Source: Lactifluus volemus
Lineage: Eukaryota > Basidiomycota > Agaricomycetes > Russulales > Russulaceae
DNA length: 64,000 bases
NCBI GenBank assembly: GCA_022376515.1
Contig: WTXI01000071.1
Location: 1-64,000, forward strand
Direction of reading: 5' to 3'
The stretch's first letter is position 1. The number at the start of each line of letters is the position of its first letter. The translations under genes and the position numbers were made by a program. The notes beneath the pieces were generated by a model, which did not search any database, was not told the DNA's origin, and saw only the letters and a list, made by a program, of their open reading frames with translations. Of the stretch, positions 30,982-43,400 are shown one piece after another.

Positions 30982-33900
30982 ATGGCATTCACCTGTTCTG
31001 TTTGCTCTCACATATTCAAATCTGGCCATGGTTTAACTCAGCACAAAAATGCATCCCATTGGCAGTTCACACCAGATGAAGACACTGAAACCGCTGCTAG
31101 AACGGAAGTTCATCCCTATTTGAATGGTAAGTGCACTTTTCTTCTCTTTGAATGTATGCTAATGCTGACACTGTGTAGGAGTGCCTTGTGATGTGAATGG
31201 TAACAATACAATCTTCCCCCCCATGCTTCGCCACCGCCGCATACCTTTCCTGAGAACACCTCATGGAACCCTTGGCACCCCTTTCAATCTCAGATCGACT
31301 TTGACTTCACATACTACCATTTTATTGAAATTCAAAGCTCTGAAGGTAATATTAACAAAGCCCTTGATTGGTGGGCAGTGTCAGTAATGGAATTCGGAGG
31401 CAATGCTTCATGAAAAAATTCAGCTGACATGTATAGGACTATTGATACCATCCAGCATGGTGACGCGCTGTGGAAGGTTTACCAGGTCAATTTCTGAGGC
31501 CTGCTGCCCCTGGGTACTCCACCCAAATGGATGACCAAGACTTATGAACTCTATATGTGTGACGCGCAGCAAGTTCTTCACCATTAACTGGCCACTTCGG
31601 ATTATGCAGGGGATATCAACTATGCCCCATATAAGCAGTTTGATAGCGATGGTAAACAGATACACTCAAATTTGATGTCTGCCAGTTGGGCTTGGAAACA
31701 GGTAGTAAGTTAGTGTAATCTTGATGGGTTTATTGATGCTGACCCTATAGAATTAAAGGATATCATTGTGGATGACATATCTACACATGGGACTATGTTT
31801 GTCCCTGTCATAGCTGGCAGTGACAAGACAACAGTCTCCATTGCGATGGGGCATCAAGAATACTATCCCATGTATATGTCACCTGGTAATCTGAGTAATA
31901 TAGCATGGCGTGCTCATGGCAATGCTTTACTCCCCATTGCATTTCTGCCTATTCCAAAAAGTAAGTACCACTTCTTCTCTCAACTAAGTCTATTGAACAC
32001 GTTTGGGTACTATTCCAGTGGCTAAAAAATATAGGAACACTCCAACATTCCAAACCTTTTGCCGCCAAATGTACCACGCGTCACTCACCACCATTTTTGA
32101 ACCTCTGAAGTCAGGAATGACAATACCTGAAATTGTGAAGTGTCCTGATGGCCACTTTTATCGCGCAATATATGGGTTGAGGCCCTACATCACTGATTAC
32201 CCTGAACAGGTGTGGCTATCAGGGATTGTGCAGGGCTGATGTCCAAAGTATGTCTTCATATTGAAATCTTTTGACGCACACACTAATATAGTAATATTAA
32301 ATGTGCAGGTGCAATGCACCTCCTCACGATCTCAATTGTGATGGGACGTGCACAAGGAGCAAGATAAAAATGGAGTTTCTTATCGAGACATGGGAACCAG
32401 GCACCCTCTGGACCGATTTTGGTGTCCATGCTGATATTGTAGTACGTTAATATGTGCCTAGGTTCCTCCATGAGATTGAAGCAATTTACAGCCATTTACC
32501 CATGGTTTTCCCTGAGCTGACATCTATGAGCTGTTGACCCCTGATCTCCTTCACCAAGTCATCAAGGGAACGTTCAAGAATCACCTCATAATGTGGATCA
32601 ATGAGTATATTATTGAGGAGCATGGAACGCACAAGGCCATGTCATTATTGCAGACATTGATTATCAGTACATCACACTTATCTTAAGTTGTATCCAGTCA
32701 ATTTGATGTGTCCATGCCACACAGTATCTCTGCTGTGCCGCCATTCCCTGGATTACGCCGCTTCCCAGATGGCTGAGACTTTCAGCAATGGACTGGGAAC
32801 GATTCTAAGGCCCTCATAAAGGTAAGGCTTTGTTATACAGTATTGTCACAAGTCATATGGAAACTCAAATGATAATCTGGCAGGTATATGTAGCAGCTAT
32901 TTCAGGACATGTGCCAGATGGCATGGTTAAATGCCTATCTGCATTTCTTGACTTCTGCTACATCGCGCGATGCAATGCCATCACTCGTAATGGGCTCTCA
33001 CAACTCAGGCTTGCTCTGGCTTGGTTTCATCTTCACAGGGACATATTCGTTGGTACAGCTGGAGTTAAGGGTGATTGCATATCACTTCCTCGATAACACT
33101 CGCTCAAGCACTACGTACGCTCCATCTGCCTTTTTGGGTCACCGAACGGCTTGTGCTCATCAATAACAGAGTTGAAACATATCAAGGTGGTAAAGGAGCC
33201 CTGGCGGCGCTCAAACCGGTTTAGGGCTCTGGCACAGATGCTGCGGACAAACTGTCGGCTAGACAAGTTACTGGCCACACATCAGGTATTTACCAGACTT
33301 GGGATAATGGACGGGACTACTTTGTCCTATCAGGCAATGCTTCTCAGGGGTGAACAGCCAGAGCCAAGGATGCAGACACCGATGCTCTCTGACAACAATA
33401 TGGACAACGATGACTATGGCCCAGTCCCGGGCCCAAAATCCTTGTCCTCCACGGAGCTGGCACACACTACTGGTGTGTTACCTTTGTTCTAGTATCCTCT
33501 CACTGACAACTTGAACTAACTGGCAAGAATAGCGCGAGGCTATCCATGCTCACTTGAGCCGCTGGCAATCCACATCCATCAAACACATTTCCCAGATGCC
33601 CTCCAGCGATTCTTATATGACCTTGTACATCCAGACGATGATATCTCATCTGCTGATATCAATATTGAAGATTGCCCCAACTTTACTGGCCACATTTTTG
33701 TTTACCACTCTGCTATCGCTCGATTCTTTGCACCAAGTGACCTCTGTGGAGCTGGCGGAATGTACCATGAGCAGATACACTCACATCCAAATTGGCAAGG
33801 AAAATATGCATGATATGACACAATGTTTGTCAAGACTGGTTCAGATTTGGATCCGATGTATGGTATGACCATAGGCCGGGCCCTTCTTTTTTTCTCATTT

Positions 33901-34191
33901 ACATTCAGAGATAAGTACCTTCCTTGTGCACTTGTTCACTGGCTAGTTCCAGGTAATGTGCCTGATGAAATTACTGGCATGTGGGTCATGCAGCCAGAGT
34001 TTATGGGTAATGGATGTCATAGCCTTTCAGTTATTCACCTTGACAGTGTTGCAAGAGCTGCACACCTTCTTCCCATTTATGGGACTTCATTCATACCAGA
34101 AGACCTTCAATTTTACGACTCTCTCGACATATTTCATGCATATTTCGTTAACAACGTAATCAACCATCATACTCACGAGTTTCTGACCTAA
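30982..34191 (+). pseudogene. Plavaka-type transposase (broken)
   Basis: The plus strand starts with a C2H2 finger CSVCSHIFKSGHGLTQHKNA and then HPYLNGK; after an intron-like gap GVPCDVNGN follows. Frames then give TYYHFIEIQSSEGNINKAL, AVSVMEFGGNASW and RTIDTIQHGDALWK (about 31,300-31,480). A clean block at 31768-32025 has FVPVIAGSDKTTVSIAMGHQ, and 32003-32239 has FCRQMYHASLT and GHFYRAIYGLRPYITDYPEQ. These match the order I remember for Plavaka (CACTA-like) transposases in basidiomycetes. The C-terminal part to 34191 is fragmented by stops and frameshifts. Ends and target duplication were not identified. Confidence 0.75.
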
Positions 34192-34199
34192 ATTTTCAT

Positions 34200-35003
34200 C
34201 ACTTTTTGAATTTATATTTCAAACATTGTGATGTCAAAGGAGCACAGGCTCAGCCAGCCTGAGTGTCATGCAATGATTGCTGGTTCCTATCTGAGTCGCT
34301 TCTGTGTCTCACCCGGGCTTTATTGTAATCCTGATCTTGACCCACTCAGTCCGTGTTCTTAGCCATGATGACCATTGGCCCCCCTCTCCTGCTACGAATA
34401 AGATGCTACGATGACCATCAGTCCCCCCTCCTGCCCTAAAAAAGGCACTGTGGTAAGCATTGACCCAGAGCTCTCAGGCTGTTCCCCATTATTACTATTG
34501 GTGTCCACGCGCGGTTGCTGTCCCCCCCACTACTGTTCCCGACGCAGCAGTGCTGTCCCAACGCCACCACTGCCTCAATGTGCTGTTCTAACACCCCCAT
34601 TGTTCCCGACACCACCCATACCACGTTGCGAGTGCCTGCAGCCTTTCCCGCCCCCACTGCCACAGCCCCTCTACCACCCCACCCACAAGTTTGGTACATG
34701 AAGGTGTGCACCTCTCTCCATCTCACAGATTCTCGCTTCTTTTTCTTATCTTTATTTTATAATCGCTGTCGTCTTCAATCTCCCGCTCAAGCCACACTTT
34801 CCCATCAAAGCCCACGCGTTTGTCAACACTGACCAGCTCAAGTCATTCCATTGGCTTGCAGACATCGCAGCGGGCACGGGCTCCACTCTACGGTCAAGCG
34901 TTGTGGCTGCACTCACACAGCCATTCTGTCAGGGCCAGCATAGTAGGCTCGACTTACCTTTTCAAGTGGGAGGCTTTATTGTCGCTGCAAGCAGAATGCA
35001 CGG
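34200..35003. other. No recognised feature
   Basis: Pyrimidine-rich, moderately GC-rich sequence with Pro/Ser-rich chance frames on both strands. No domain, splice pattern or repeat boundary was recognised. Confidence 0.45.
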
Positions 35004-35498
35004 TGTTACAGTTATGCAGGCCGTCCAGCCCATTTGCTACTGTTTTCTGTCTATTTTTTGCCTTGTGTTATGACCTAGGATCCCCTTCCTTGGCCAGCCT
35101 CCTCTGTTCGACTTCTGGGGGCTGTGCATCGCTGTTTTGGACGTGTATTTGACTCAGGGATCATGACTCAAATCTTGAGTCAGCGTTCTTGACTCAGATC
35201 TTGAGTCAGACGCACTGAGTCAGTTCTTGGGTCATCAGAACTGACTCAGGTCCTTAGTCAATAGTCTTGACTTTGCTACTGTACTGTGACCCTTGTAGGA
35301 TAGTTGGTTGGCCCTCTGTATGCATAAATAGGGCCCTGTGGACGAGCTAAAGCCCCAGCTTCAGCTTCGTCCAGAATCGCAGTTCATTGTCTCCTGCTCA
35401 CACTCACATCGCATCTTCCCCTCTCCTCTTGTGAATCCCCTCTTCGTACCTTGATCTAGGTACTTCACACCACCATCAGACATCTGTGAACTTGTTGA
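35004..35498 (+). repeat. Copia-type LTR (family A), 3' end replaced
   Basis: It begins TGTTACAGTTATGCAGG, has an expanded GACTCA/TGAGTC block near 35,150-35,260 and the TATA-like GTATGCATAAATAGGG near 35,319. It can be followed to ACACCACCATCAGACATCTG, after which the foldback element starts. Confidence 0.7.
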
Positions 35499-35581
35499 GT
35501 GTGAACTTTTCTCTGTTGAGACGGATTCAGGGGACCGCCCTATATACCGTGTTGTAACTATACAGTGTCCGCTGTGTAGAG

Positions 35582-36251
35582 CTACTCATGCAATTTGTCC
35601 AATAACCCTCTCCTTGTCCTGCGTTTCGTCTCGGTGTTGAGTCGTGACGAGCGGCAGTCGGAGGTCATCTCGTACAGCTGGTCAGAGGCTAGCACTCTGC
35701 CTAACGTGCGATTGGGGACGTGCGTTGCCGCACTTTGCCGGGGGCCAGGAGTTGTCGTTGTCGGCGTCGGTTCTTGAGGCTTCGATGTCAAGCTTGACTT
35801 CTTCTTCTTTTTCGATGGATGTTGGTCTTGCGTCTTCTTAGCCTGAGATTGAGCGGTGGTCATGGTGCTGACTGGGGGGTTGGGGGGAGCGTCTCGAGTC
35901 TTGGGGGCCGGCTTGTTCGGTTTTGGGGCAGCTCGGGACTTGCCTTTGCCGCTCGCCTCCCCACTCTCATCACTATCCTCCTTGGAGAAAGGGCATCGGT
36001 GTCACTTGGCGGCCCTGCGCGTCGCAAACTCTCGCTTGCAGTACTTGCATGACCGTTGTGGTTTGCCATTGGCTGCCTCGGTGGCGGCCTTCCGGCGCTC
36101 CTGCCTCGATGCGCGATTCCTTTTCCGTGCAAGTCGCCTCTTCTCCTTCAGGGCCAGAGATGCCACTCTCTGTCCCTTGGAGAGATTGAAGAAGGCTTGG
36201 GGGCCCTCTCCGTTAAGAAGCTCTAAGATGTATCCGAACATCACCTTTTTC
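35582..36251 (-). pseudogene. C-terminal copy of the zinc-finger family, left arm
   Basis: The minus strand encodes VMFGYILELLNGEG, a basic region, a finger CKYCKREFATRRAAK, and a tail ending GLLDKLHE with a stop at 35582, essentially the same as the right arm. A break near 36,005-36,000 (between RRAAK and the downstream acidic region) shifts the frame. The N-terminal domain is missing on this side. Confidence 0.65.
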
Positions 36252-36258
36252 GTCATTT

Positions 36259-37068
36259 CGGGACCACCTCGTGGCTAACGTCATTTCGGCCCAAAAAGCC
36301 GAAGATGGAAAAGTTTTTTGGGTTGAGTTCGCTCCCCAGTTCCACGCTCACCTGGTCAAGTGCGCTGTTGCGCTTGTACCTCGCCCCCTTAACAAGGTGA
36401 AAAAGGTGATGTTCGGATACATCTTAGAGCTTCTTAACGGAGAGGGCCCCCAAGCCTTTTTCGATCTCTCCAAGGGACAGAGAGTGGCATCTCTGGCTCT
36501 GAAGGAGAAGAGGCGACTTGCACGGAAAAGGAATCGTGCATCGAGGCAGGAGCGCCGGAAAGCCGCCGCCGAGGCAGCCAATGGCAAACCACAACGGTCA
36601 TGCAAGTACTGCAAGCGAGAGTTTGCGACGCGCAGGGCCGCCAAGCGACACCGATGCCCTTTCTCCAAGGAGGATAGTGATGAGAGTGGGGAGGCGAGCG
36701 GCAAAGGCAAGTCCCGAGCTGCCCCAAAACCGAACAAGCCGGCCCCCAAGACTCGAGACGCTCCCCCCAACCCCCCAGTCAGCACCATGACCACCGCTCA
36801 ATCTCAGGCTAAGAAGACGCAAGACCAACATCCATCGAAAAAGAAGAAGAAGTCAAGCTCGACATCGAAGCCTCAAGAACCGACACCGACAACGACTACT
36901 CCTGGCCCCCGGCAAAGTGCGGCAACGCACGTCCCCAATCGCACGTTAGGCAGAGTGCTAGCCTCCGACCAGCCATACGAGATGACCTCCAACCGCCGCT
37001 CGTCACGACTCAACACCGAGACGAAACGCAGGACAAGGAGAGGGTTATTGGACAAATTGCATGAGTAG
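36259..37068 (+). CDS. Zinc-finger family protein, N-truncated, right arm
   Basis: The frame is open from RDHLVANVISAQKAEDG through HLVKCAVALVPRP, KVKKVMFGYILELL and a Lys/Arg-rich stretch. It then has the finger CKYCKREFATRRAAKRHRC (C-x2-C-x12-H-x1-C spacing, shorter than in the 21-kb paralogue), an acidic linker, repeated KKKKKS, and a tail ending GLLDKLHE. It lacks the start and the DELSVFDIHNIF segment, which is found in opposite orientation at 37,300-37,400. The first usable codon at 36271 is GTG, so it is probably not translated from its own start. Its function is unknown. Confidence 0.55.
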   Translation, partial: RDHLVANVISAQKAEDGKVFWVEFAPQFHAHLVKCAVALVPRPLNKVKKVMFGYILELLNGEGPQAFFDLSKGQRVASLALKEKRRLARKRNRASRQERRKAAAEAANGKPQRSCKYCKREFATRRAAKRHRCPFSKEDSDESGEASGKGKSRAAPKPNKPAPKTRDAPPNPPVSTMTTAQSQAKKTQDQHPSKKKKKSSSTSKPQEPTPTTTTPGPRQSAATHVPNRTLGRVLASDQPYEMTSNRRSSRLNTETKRRTRRGLLDKLHE

Positions 37069-37092
37069 CTTTACACAGCGGACACTGTATAG

Positions 37093-37806
37093 TTACAACA
37101 CGGTATATAGGGCGGTCCCCTGAATCCGTCTCAACAGAGAAAAGTTCACACACAACATCACCTTTTTCACCTTGTTAAGGGGGCGAGGTACAAGCGCAAC
37201 AGCGCACTTGACCAGGTGAGTGTGGAACTGGGGAGCGAACTCAACCCAAAAAACTTTTCCATCTTCGGCCTTTTGGGCCGAAATGACGTTAGCCACGAGG
37301 TGGTCCCGTGATAAGAACCAGCGGCGACGGAATATATTGTGGATGTCGAACACGGAGAGTTCGTCAGCCGCAGAAAGAGCCCTTCGGGTTAGGGGTTTGC
37401 CCTTTGCCCTAGGGGTCGTGCCCGCCTGCCCTTTGCCCGGAGAGTCACCGGAGGGCTCAGGGTGTGGAGTGTTGGGCTGTGAAACGGGGGTCCCAGTGCA
37501 AAACGGTGTAAAAGGCGACTGGGAATTTGATGTGCCAGCCTCGCCAAGCGAGCTCGGGGGCTCGGTGGGGGCTACAGAGGAAGTAGGAGGGGGGTCAACG
37601 GCTTGGGGAGCGAAGGCGGCTCTAAGGGCTGCCTCAACCACATCCAATCCATCGCCTAAGCGATGTCCTCGCTGGACGTCGTCCGGTATTTTGCAGACAA
37701 CTTCCACGGCCGCGTTTATTGCTTCAGCTGCGCCTGGGACTTCCAGGGTGCGGTCGTCCTTGGCTTTGTTAAAGGACTGAAGGTCGAGAATGGGGGGATA
37801 CGACAT
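37093..37806 (-). pseudogene. Zinc-finger family protein, N-terminal half
   Basis: ATG at 37806 opens MSYPPILDLQSF and the frame runs through a Pro/Ser/Thr-rich region to DELSVFDIHNIFRRRWFLS, HLVANVISAQKAEDG and LNKVKKVM. It then crosses into the inverted arm at 37151 and reads unrelated residues to a stop at 37093. The natural continuation (FGYILELL...) lies beyond, in the arms. The gene was therefore cut at its middle by the duplication-inversion. Confidence 0.65.
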
Positions 37807-37809
37807 CGA

Positions 37810-38209
37810 GAAAATTTCGATGATGGTGGTAAGAAGTCAAGAAGGCTTGTCTGTGAACTTGTTCCATTTCCTTGAAACCAGTTCCCAGAAGCCTGAACCC
37901 TAATACGAATGCGCTGTGAGAAGTAGTCCCCACTTCTCACCCCGCGTCCGCTCTTGAACCTTAGTTCAACCTTGCACTAACGTACTAGGGCTAGGAAGAT
38001 ACTTTCTAACCATAGCACGCTCGCGCCTGTGTTGCGGTTGAACCCACACATCGTCATTAACCCATCTGCCACCATCTATCCCTTTTGGGAACGGTAACTC
38101 CGACCATCGCGTGTGCCGGTCCATTAGTCCGTCTCACGCGATACGAACACCGAGAATTCGCACAGTCAAGTCTACTCCTCCTAGGACCTTGCCTGCGCGT
38201 GCTAGAATT
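37810..38209. other. Leader or spacer of the zinc-finger copy, no coding recognised
   Basis: The region upstream of the minus-strand ATG at 37806. Short frames only. It ends at the tandem duplication. Confidence 0.4.
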
Positions 38210-38401
38210 GACTATTTGGTGTTGCTAGTCTTATCTGACTCGCCGCAGCAAATAGCCAACCAGAATGATGCTCACTTCGAGCCACGGTCCCTGCAAACCG
38301 TGACAGACTATTTGGTGTTGCTAGTCCTGTCTGACTCGCCACAGCAAATAGCCAACCCAAATGACGCTCACTTCGAGCCACGGTCCCTGCGAACCGTGAC
38401 A
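38210..38401. repeat. 96-bp tandem duplication (two units)
   Basis: GACTATTTGGTGTTGCTAGTC starts both units (38210 and 38306) and CCACGGTCCCTGC.AACCGTGACA ends both; only a handful of bases differ. The unit ends in GTGACA, like the end of several LTRs, but no matching partner was found. Confidence 0.85.
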
Positions 38402-38479
38402 CACGGGGCCACATAGAATCAATATTACTACAACTCCAAGTAGCAAATAGAATACACTACTAATTAAAAAAACTTTTTA

Positions 38480-38592
38480 TTAACTTGTGGTCTTGTTGAG
38501 CTTGTTGAGCTTGTCAGCTTGTCAACAAGTGCTGACAAGCACTAACAGGAGCTGACAAGAACAAACAAGCTTGACAAGCTGACAAGAAAAAT
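38480..38592. repeat. ACAAG-rich degenerate repeat, second patch
   Basis: GTCTTGTTGAGCTTGTTGAGC is followed by inverted forms such as AACAAGCTTGACAAGCTGAC, allowing a hairpin. Compare 26301-26475. Confidence 0.6.
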
Positions 38593-38706
38593 GTTATCTT
38601 GCTGATGCCGTGTTGCACCCTACCTCATTGTAACACTCTCCACTGAACTCATGGAGGTTCTGCAATTTCTCAAGTACACATATTGACAAGATCGTCTCAA
38701 TCTGAT

Positions 38707-38847
38707 GGAGGGTTTGATAACTTCAGAAGAGGACTTATTAGATGCAGAAACATCATCTATTTCAACTGATGAAGTGCAAGAGCTGCTTGTGAAAAGTCAA
38801 ATTAACAGCCTCATTGAATTGTTAAATGGGGAAGCATCATAATTCTT
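38707..38847 (+). pseudogene. Short transposase-like C-terminal relic
   Basis: A 46-codon frame, MEGLITSEEDLLDAETSSIS and on to LIELLNGEAS, ending TAA. Upstream, the same frame crosses a stop and continues as FLKYTY.QDRLNL. The acidic, leucine-rich ending resembles the C-termini of some transposases, but the match is weak. Confidence 0.3.
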
Positions 38848-39249
38848 GTAGATACATCAAAACTTTATTAAAAACAGTCAAAAATGTCGACTTTTTTGTG
38901 GTCTATAGATAGCTACAGTGGTAACAGCAGTGGTCACCTTCACTTCACAGTACTTCACAGCACACTTTGATCACTGTGAAGTGTGTTCCCACACATCAAA
39001 TTTGGCTGCACTGTCACTTTACTGCACTGTGCGGCAACACTAAGTGTATGCACCTCCCTCTGCCACCTGTTCCAAACCTGTACTCCAGGGACCATGCCTT
39101 TGTCATGGCTACATGTTGCAAGATACAAATGCAGACTTAAAATAAACTAAAATAAACCGAGGTGACTTACCGGCCCGGCGGTTTTTCCCGCATAACGCTA
39201 CCCTTGACCCAAAGGTCTGTATCGATGCTTGTGCGTGTTCTGCTACGCC
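38848..39249. other. Boundary sequence between repeats and genes
   Basis: Non-coding; includes local repeats of CTTCACAG around 38,940-38,980. No element was recognised. Confidence 0.4.
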
Positions 39250-39255
39250 CACGTG
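39250..39255. promoter_or_regulatory. CACGTG box upstream of the prolyl oligopeptidase gene
   Basis: CACGTG lies 72 bases before the ATG at 39327. It is the core of bHLH-factor sites (Cbf1/USF type). Function is inferred from position and recurrence. Confidence 0.4.
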
Positions 39256-39326
39256 TAGTTATACAACTGTCGTCGCTGTCCGGACGCATCCCTTGTCAAT
39301 ATTCCCTCTTCCCCAGTCTGAGAATC

Positions 39327-42300
39327 ATGCCACTCACCACTTCTTCATGGACTCCGCATTGCTACCCCCCTACGCGCCGCTCCGATCACTTTGATTTGTA
39401 CCAGAGTGAATCTAAGGGCGAAGTGAAGGTTCCAGACCCGTACGAGTGGTTTGAAAAGGACGGGGAGGAAAGAGAGAAATGGCTTGTCGCCCAAGAGGCC
39501 CTTGCGAGGGATTTCTTAGACCTACATCCAGATCGCTCTAGGCTGGAGGAGGAAATCAGGGCTAGCACTAACTATGAGAAAGTAAGCTTTCTTGGTATTG
39601 TGTATGTATGGAGAGATTGCCTATAGTGGTTAAACGTAGTTTGGTCCACCTTCTCTGCGCGACGACGGTAAATGGTATTGGTCCTACAATAGTGGCCTAC
39701 AAGCGCAATCAGGTCTCAGTCTTTCTCCTCGTTAATTACCCCCCTCTTAGCTGATATCTTCTGAGCAGTATATTATCGCTCAAGAGATTCGGAGCTCCCT
39801 GATTCTTCTTCTGGGCCTGGTGGAGAAGTGTTCTTCGATGTACGTCAGATGTTTCTGCCGAAGTCATATCCACACCACTTACACGTCTTAGCCGAACGTG
39901 CTTTCCAACGATGGATCTGTCTCTTTGAGTGCTGTTTCTTACTCGCGTGACGGCAAATGGTTTGCCTATGCGTTGTCCCGCTCTGTACGTCGCTCAGTCG
40001 CAGACAGAGGACAAGAACATATCATTTTTCATAGGGAAGCGATTTCACAAATATCTACGTTCGCTCCACAGAGCATCCACTTACCAATCCGGAGGATGAC
40101 CGGCGCCTCGCGGATGAGCTTCGATTCGTGAAGTTCTCCTCCATCGCCTGGACCCACGATAGCAAAGGGTTCTTTTATCAGGTTCGTCTTATCTTTACTC
40201 GGACTTGTTATTACACCAATGTACTTGGTTAGCGGTTTCCCGATAGCTCGTTGTATGGTTCGACGGACCTGGATAAGGCCAGTCCGAAGGTAGGGCGTGA
40301 CCAGGACGCTCAGCTTCTTTACCATAGAATCGGCACTGATCAATGTACGTGCCCTTGCATCATCTATACTCCACTTGGCCAGTGACTTGACACAGCCGAG
40401 GACATATTGGTGATCAAGAATCCCGATCAACCGGAATGGTTGTGGGGTGTTGGAGTCTCAGAGGTGGACGGGCAGTGGCTCGAGCTATCGATTTCCCGGG
40501 ACACGTCGCGGGTATGCTTTTCCTTGCCTTTCATGATCCCCTGATGGATTTTGTTAGAAAAACCTTCTTTGGCTCGCAGACCTTCGAAAAGAGCCGATCG
40601 GGCCAAACTTACATTGGATTAAGCTCATTGACGATTTTGAGGCCGATTATAGCGTGTAGGCCCTTGGATATGCTCGGTTCACACTCACACTCACGCTATC
40701 AAAGTATTGGAAACGATGAAACAAAGTTTTTCATCCACACCAATGTCGACGCGCCGCAATATAAGGTCATCACTGTCGACGTTGAAGCATTCCGTATTGC
40801 TTCTGAATCAGGCCCTGTACATATCAAAGACTTTTGTCAGGACCTCATCCCCGAAGACAAGGATGCACATCTGGAGAGCGCGTCAATTTTAGGTCACGAT
40901 CGATTGGTGGCTATCTACAAACGCAATGTCAAGGATGAACTTTACATACACGATCTTAACAGCGGTCGACAGCTGAAACGCCTTGCTCCAGACCATGTCG
41001 GTACATTCGATGTCTACGGGCGGCGCGAACAACAATTTTTCTTTGTATGGCTGACAGGTTTTGATACCCCCGGCGTTGCTGCTCGTTACGACTTTGCTGA
41101 ATCCAGCGGAGGGAAAGAGGATGGGACATGGAAAGTCTGGCGCCAAACGAAAGTAGGTGGCCTAGCAGGAGGAAGTGGGTTTCTCGTGGATCAGATATGG
41201 TACTGGAGCAAAGACGGCACCAAGATTCCCATGTTCGTGGTTCGTCACAAGGATACCCCTCTCGATGGCACGGCACCTGCCATTCAGTATGGTGGGTCTG
41301 AATTCTGACCTCCTGCAGCAATAATACCAACTGAACTGGAAGGTTACGGCGGGTTTTCCATCTCAATTGGACCCTTCTTTAGTCCATCTATCCTCACGGC
41401 TATGCGTGTATATGGTTTCCTGCTTGCCGTGCCAAACATTCGCGGCGGTGGCGAGTTCGGCGAAGAATGGCATCTCGCGGGCACACGCGAGCGCAAGGTG
41501 CGTCTTTCGAGTCTTTTGGACAAAGTGATGGCTATGAGACATGGAAAGCAAGGTCAACTGCTTCGACGACTTCATCGCAGCATCGTGGGTCGATCACATC
41601 ATTCCGGGTTTGACGTACACGTGACCCGCCATTTCAGAGAGTGGTTGATCGAGAATAAGTACGCGGCAAGAGGGAAAATTGTCATTAACGGTGGCTCAAA
41701 TGGCGGTGAGCTGTTTCTGCGTTAAAAACAAGACTCAAACCGATTGTTGTGCTTCACCAGGTCTTCTTGTCTCGGCCTGTGTGAATCGTGCCCCTGAGGG
41801 CCTTTTCGGAGCCGCCATAGCAGAAGTCGGGGTCCATGACCTTCTCAAGGTGTGGCTCCTATGTCCATTCTTATACAGTGCATTCACTGCCTTCCCTTCA
41901 TATGGTAGTTCGCAGATTTCACTATTGGATACGCATGGACTTCTGACTATGGCAACCCCCACAATCCCCACGACTTTGACTTCATTTATCCGATCTCGCC
42001 AGTCCACAACGTGCCAGCCAATAAAATCCTTCCTCCGATGCTACTTCTTACTGCCGATCGTGCGTGACGTTTCAACTTGATCGACACCATATCGGATCAA
42101 CTGATCAGCTGATAATGTCGATGATAGATGACGATCGCGTCGTTCCCATGCATTCCTTTAAGCTCGCAGCAACACTCCAGCATGTCGCCAGTGCCAATCC
42201 CCATCCCCTGCTTCTGAGGCTTGAAATGAAGGCTGGGCACGGTGCGGGCAAATCAACAGAGGTCAAGTGAGTGGCAAATCAAAGTAGTTGGATGGGAACT

Positions 42301-42407
42301 CTAAATTAGTTCCCAGAATTAAAGAAGCAGCTGACAAGTGGAGCTTCGCCGCACAAACCATGGGACTGAAATGGCATGCAAATAACGAGAGGAGAACAGC
42401 GATGTAA
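39327..42407 (+). CDS. Prolyl oligopeptidase (family S9A)
   Basis: A serine peptidase that cuts short peptides after proline, normally cytosolic. About 16 exons with introns of roughly 45-90 bases can be joined into a protein of about 750 residues, the usual family size. It starts at [10 protein letters not shown], then [12 protein letters not shown] and VPDPYEWFE, the beta-propeller ([24 protein letters not shown]), then the alpha/beta hydrolase domain. The catalytic Ser is in NGGSNGG (about 41,695), the Asp in DDRVVPMHS (about 42,131) and the His in GHGAGKST (about 42,240). The last exon reads [15 protein letters not shown] and ends TAA at 42407. An upstream in-frame ATG at 39162 would add 55 residues, but the family usually starts near RRSDH. 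The exon borders are my own reading of GT-AG sites. It is the first gene right of the repeat region. Confidence 0.9.
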
Positions 42408-42467
42408 GGAGGCCTCGTGATCCCAATATAGTGCGGGATCATCTAGAGATCTGTAAGGGTGCACTCT

Positions 42468-43286
<819 letters not shown>

Positions 43287-43351
43287 TGTCGAGTGGTTTT
43301 GACTCTTCGAGATCGTGAATGCTCCCAATCTGTGGTCCACGTTGCCACGAT

Positions 43352-43357
43352 CACGTG
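43352..43357. promoter_or_regulatory. CACGTG box in the TAD2/IF-3 divergent promoter
   Basis: Present as GATCACGTGAGA, 49 bases before the IF-3 ATG and 66 bases before the TAD2 ATG. It matches the bHLH-type core seen upstream of three other genes here. Confidence 0.45.
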
Positions 43358-43400
43358 AGAGGGTAATATAGATCTTAACATGGCTGTTTAGAAGTACTTT

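Larger units (their letters stand above)
35499..37151. repeat. Large inverted repeat, arms of 753 bp, loop of 147 bp
   Basis: 35499-36251 is the reverse complement of 36399-37151 with few differences; the outer ends are GTGTGAACTTTTCTCTG and its complement. Each arm carries the C-terminal half of the zinc-finger gene family. The loop (36252-36398) carries extra N-terminal-side coding in the plus direction. The near-identity of the arms points to a recent event or to gene conversion. Confidence 0.9.

Noticed and set aside
35856..36794. Overlapping plus- and minus-strand frames of 60-150 codons in the foldback
   Set aside because: They are antisense shadows of the two inverted zinc-finger coding arms and change wherever the real frame does.
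39327..42407. Possible link of the prolyl oligopeptidase to a cyclic-peptide (toxin) cluster
   Set aside because: No precursor-peptide gene or tailoring enzyme lies nearby; the neighbours are housekeeping genes, so this is best read as the general enzyme.
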